Assembly (NCBI GenBank): GCA_937959315.1
Contig: CALGRC010000040.1
Coordinates: 1-5,789, forward strand
Length of the DNA stretch: 5,789 nt
Source of the DNA: an uncultured Clostridia bacterium
Lineage (GTDB): Bacteria > Bacillota > Clostridia > UMGS1810
Reading direction: 5' to 3'
The position numbers and the translations under genes were made by a program. Under the pieces are notes generated by a model. It was not told the origin of the DNA, searched no databases, and saw only the letters and a program-made list of their open reading frames with translations. Below are positions 5,477-5,789 of the stretch, piece by piece; the first letter of the stretch is position 1, and every line of letters begins with the position of its first letter.

Positions 5477-5716
5477 TCAAAATGGTTTTATTTCTGCCGG
5501 GATACCAGTTCGTTTTACTTTTGACTGGTTTGGACAGATCCTATCTGTATTTTTTTCTAACGCTTCTTTCACCAGCTCCACTGCACTATCCTCGGCAGGG
5601 TCGTTGGTGCCAAGCCCGCCACGGAAAGCACGGGCGAGGATGGATTTTTTAATGAGGCCGATTTGCCCCAGTACTGCTTTGGCGGCTTCTTTGGCTTGCT
5701 GCTCTTTTGCGATGTC
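5477..5716 (-). pseudogene. hsdS: C-terminal remnant of a type I restriction specificity subunit (HsdS)
   Basis: The minus-strand frame reads KEQQAKEAAKAVLGQIG followed by LIKKSILARAFRGGLGTND, then PAEDSAVELVKEALEKN, and ends at a TGA (5477-5479) after KRTGIPAEIKPF. SILARAFRGxLGTNDPxExSA is the characteristic C-terminal end of many HsdS proteins, which choose the DNA target of type I restriction-modification complexes; the preceding lysine/glutamate-rich helix is the conserved coiled-coil spacer. The frame stays open to the right window edge, but upstream of about 5716 it becomes a phenylalanine-rich hydrophobic string with no methionine, unlike HsdS, so the match seems to break there. No target recognition domain, hsdM or hsdR is in view. 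It is either a truncated remnant or the tail of a rearranged or frameshifted gene cut by the edge. Confidence 0.6.
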
Positions 5717-5789
5717 AACGCCAGTGATAAAATGAAAGAAAACGCCGAGGAAAAAATGTAGGTTTATGGCGACAAGAAAAATAATATGA

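Noticed and set aside
5212..5652. Plus-strand 146-codon ORF
   Set aside because: It begins inside the lacZ promoter, has no ribosome binding site and runs antisense to the recognisable HsdS tail.
1..5789. CRISPR array, rRNA or tRNA gene, insertion sequence with terminal repeats
   Set aside because: No regularly spaced repeats, no conserved RNA core sequences and no transposase-like translation or paired terminal repeats were found on either strand.

Overview
The window looks like a chromosomal segment of a Bacillota (Firmicutes) bacterium. The gene order rpmG-secE-nusG-rplK-rplA, the short four-cysteine L33, the 74-residue single-span SecE, strong GGAGG-type ribosome binding sites and sigma-A-like promoters all fit. 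The protein sequences would suit Clostridia or Negativicutes, but I cannot place it more finely by eye.

Left part (1-1922, all on the minus strand): a housekeeping operon read from right to left. A near-consensus promoter (TTGACA, 17-base spacer, TATAGT) at 1894-1922 drives rpmG (L33), secE (translocase subunit), nusG (transcription factor), rplK (L11) and rplA (L1, cut by the left edge). Both rplK and rplA are preceded by a short hairpin with GTGGGAGG on one side and ACCAC on the other. This resembles the L1-binding region of 23S rRNA, so L1 probably represses its own operon at two places. nusG has its only good Shine-Dalgarno 24 bases upstream of the ATG, with a small GNRA-loop hairpin in between.

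Middle (1923-2192): a plus-strand 60-residue ORF with a good ribosome binding site and one alanine-rich predicted membrane helix, which I do not recognise. Its stop codon is built into a perfect 16-bp hairpin that probably terminates this gene and the convergent lacZ.

Right part (2193-5225, minus strand): a complete 990-residue glycoside hydrolase family 2 beta-galactosidase (LacZ type) with both catalytic glutamates and the metal ligands. It has its own promoter (TTGATA, 18-base spacer, TATAAT) and a perfect 8-4-8 palindrome across the -10/+1 region that is well placed to be a repressor operator. No permease or regulator gene is in view.

Far right (5226-5789): no intact gene. It holds a possible decayed or repetitive stretch and, on the minus strand, the C-terminal tail of a type I restriction specificity subunit (HsdS) whose upstream part does not look like HsdS. 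This suggests a rearranged, accessory region next to the lacZ promoter. The most interesting items are the duplicated L1-type leaders, the unknown small membrane protein, the lacZ operator-like palindrome and the HsdS remnant junction; I see no clearly new multi-gene system.
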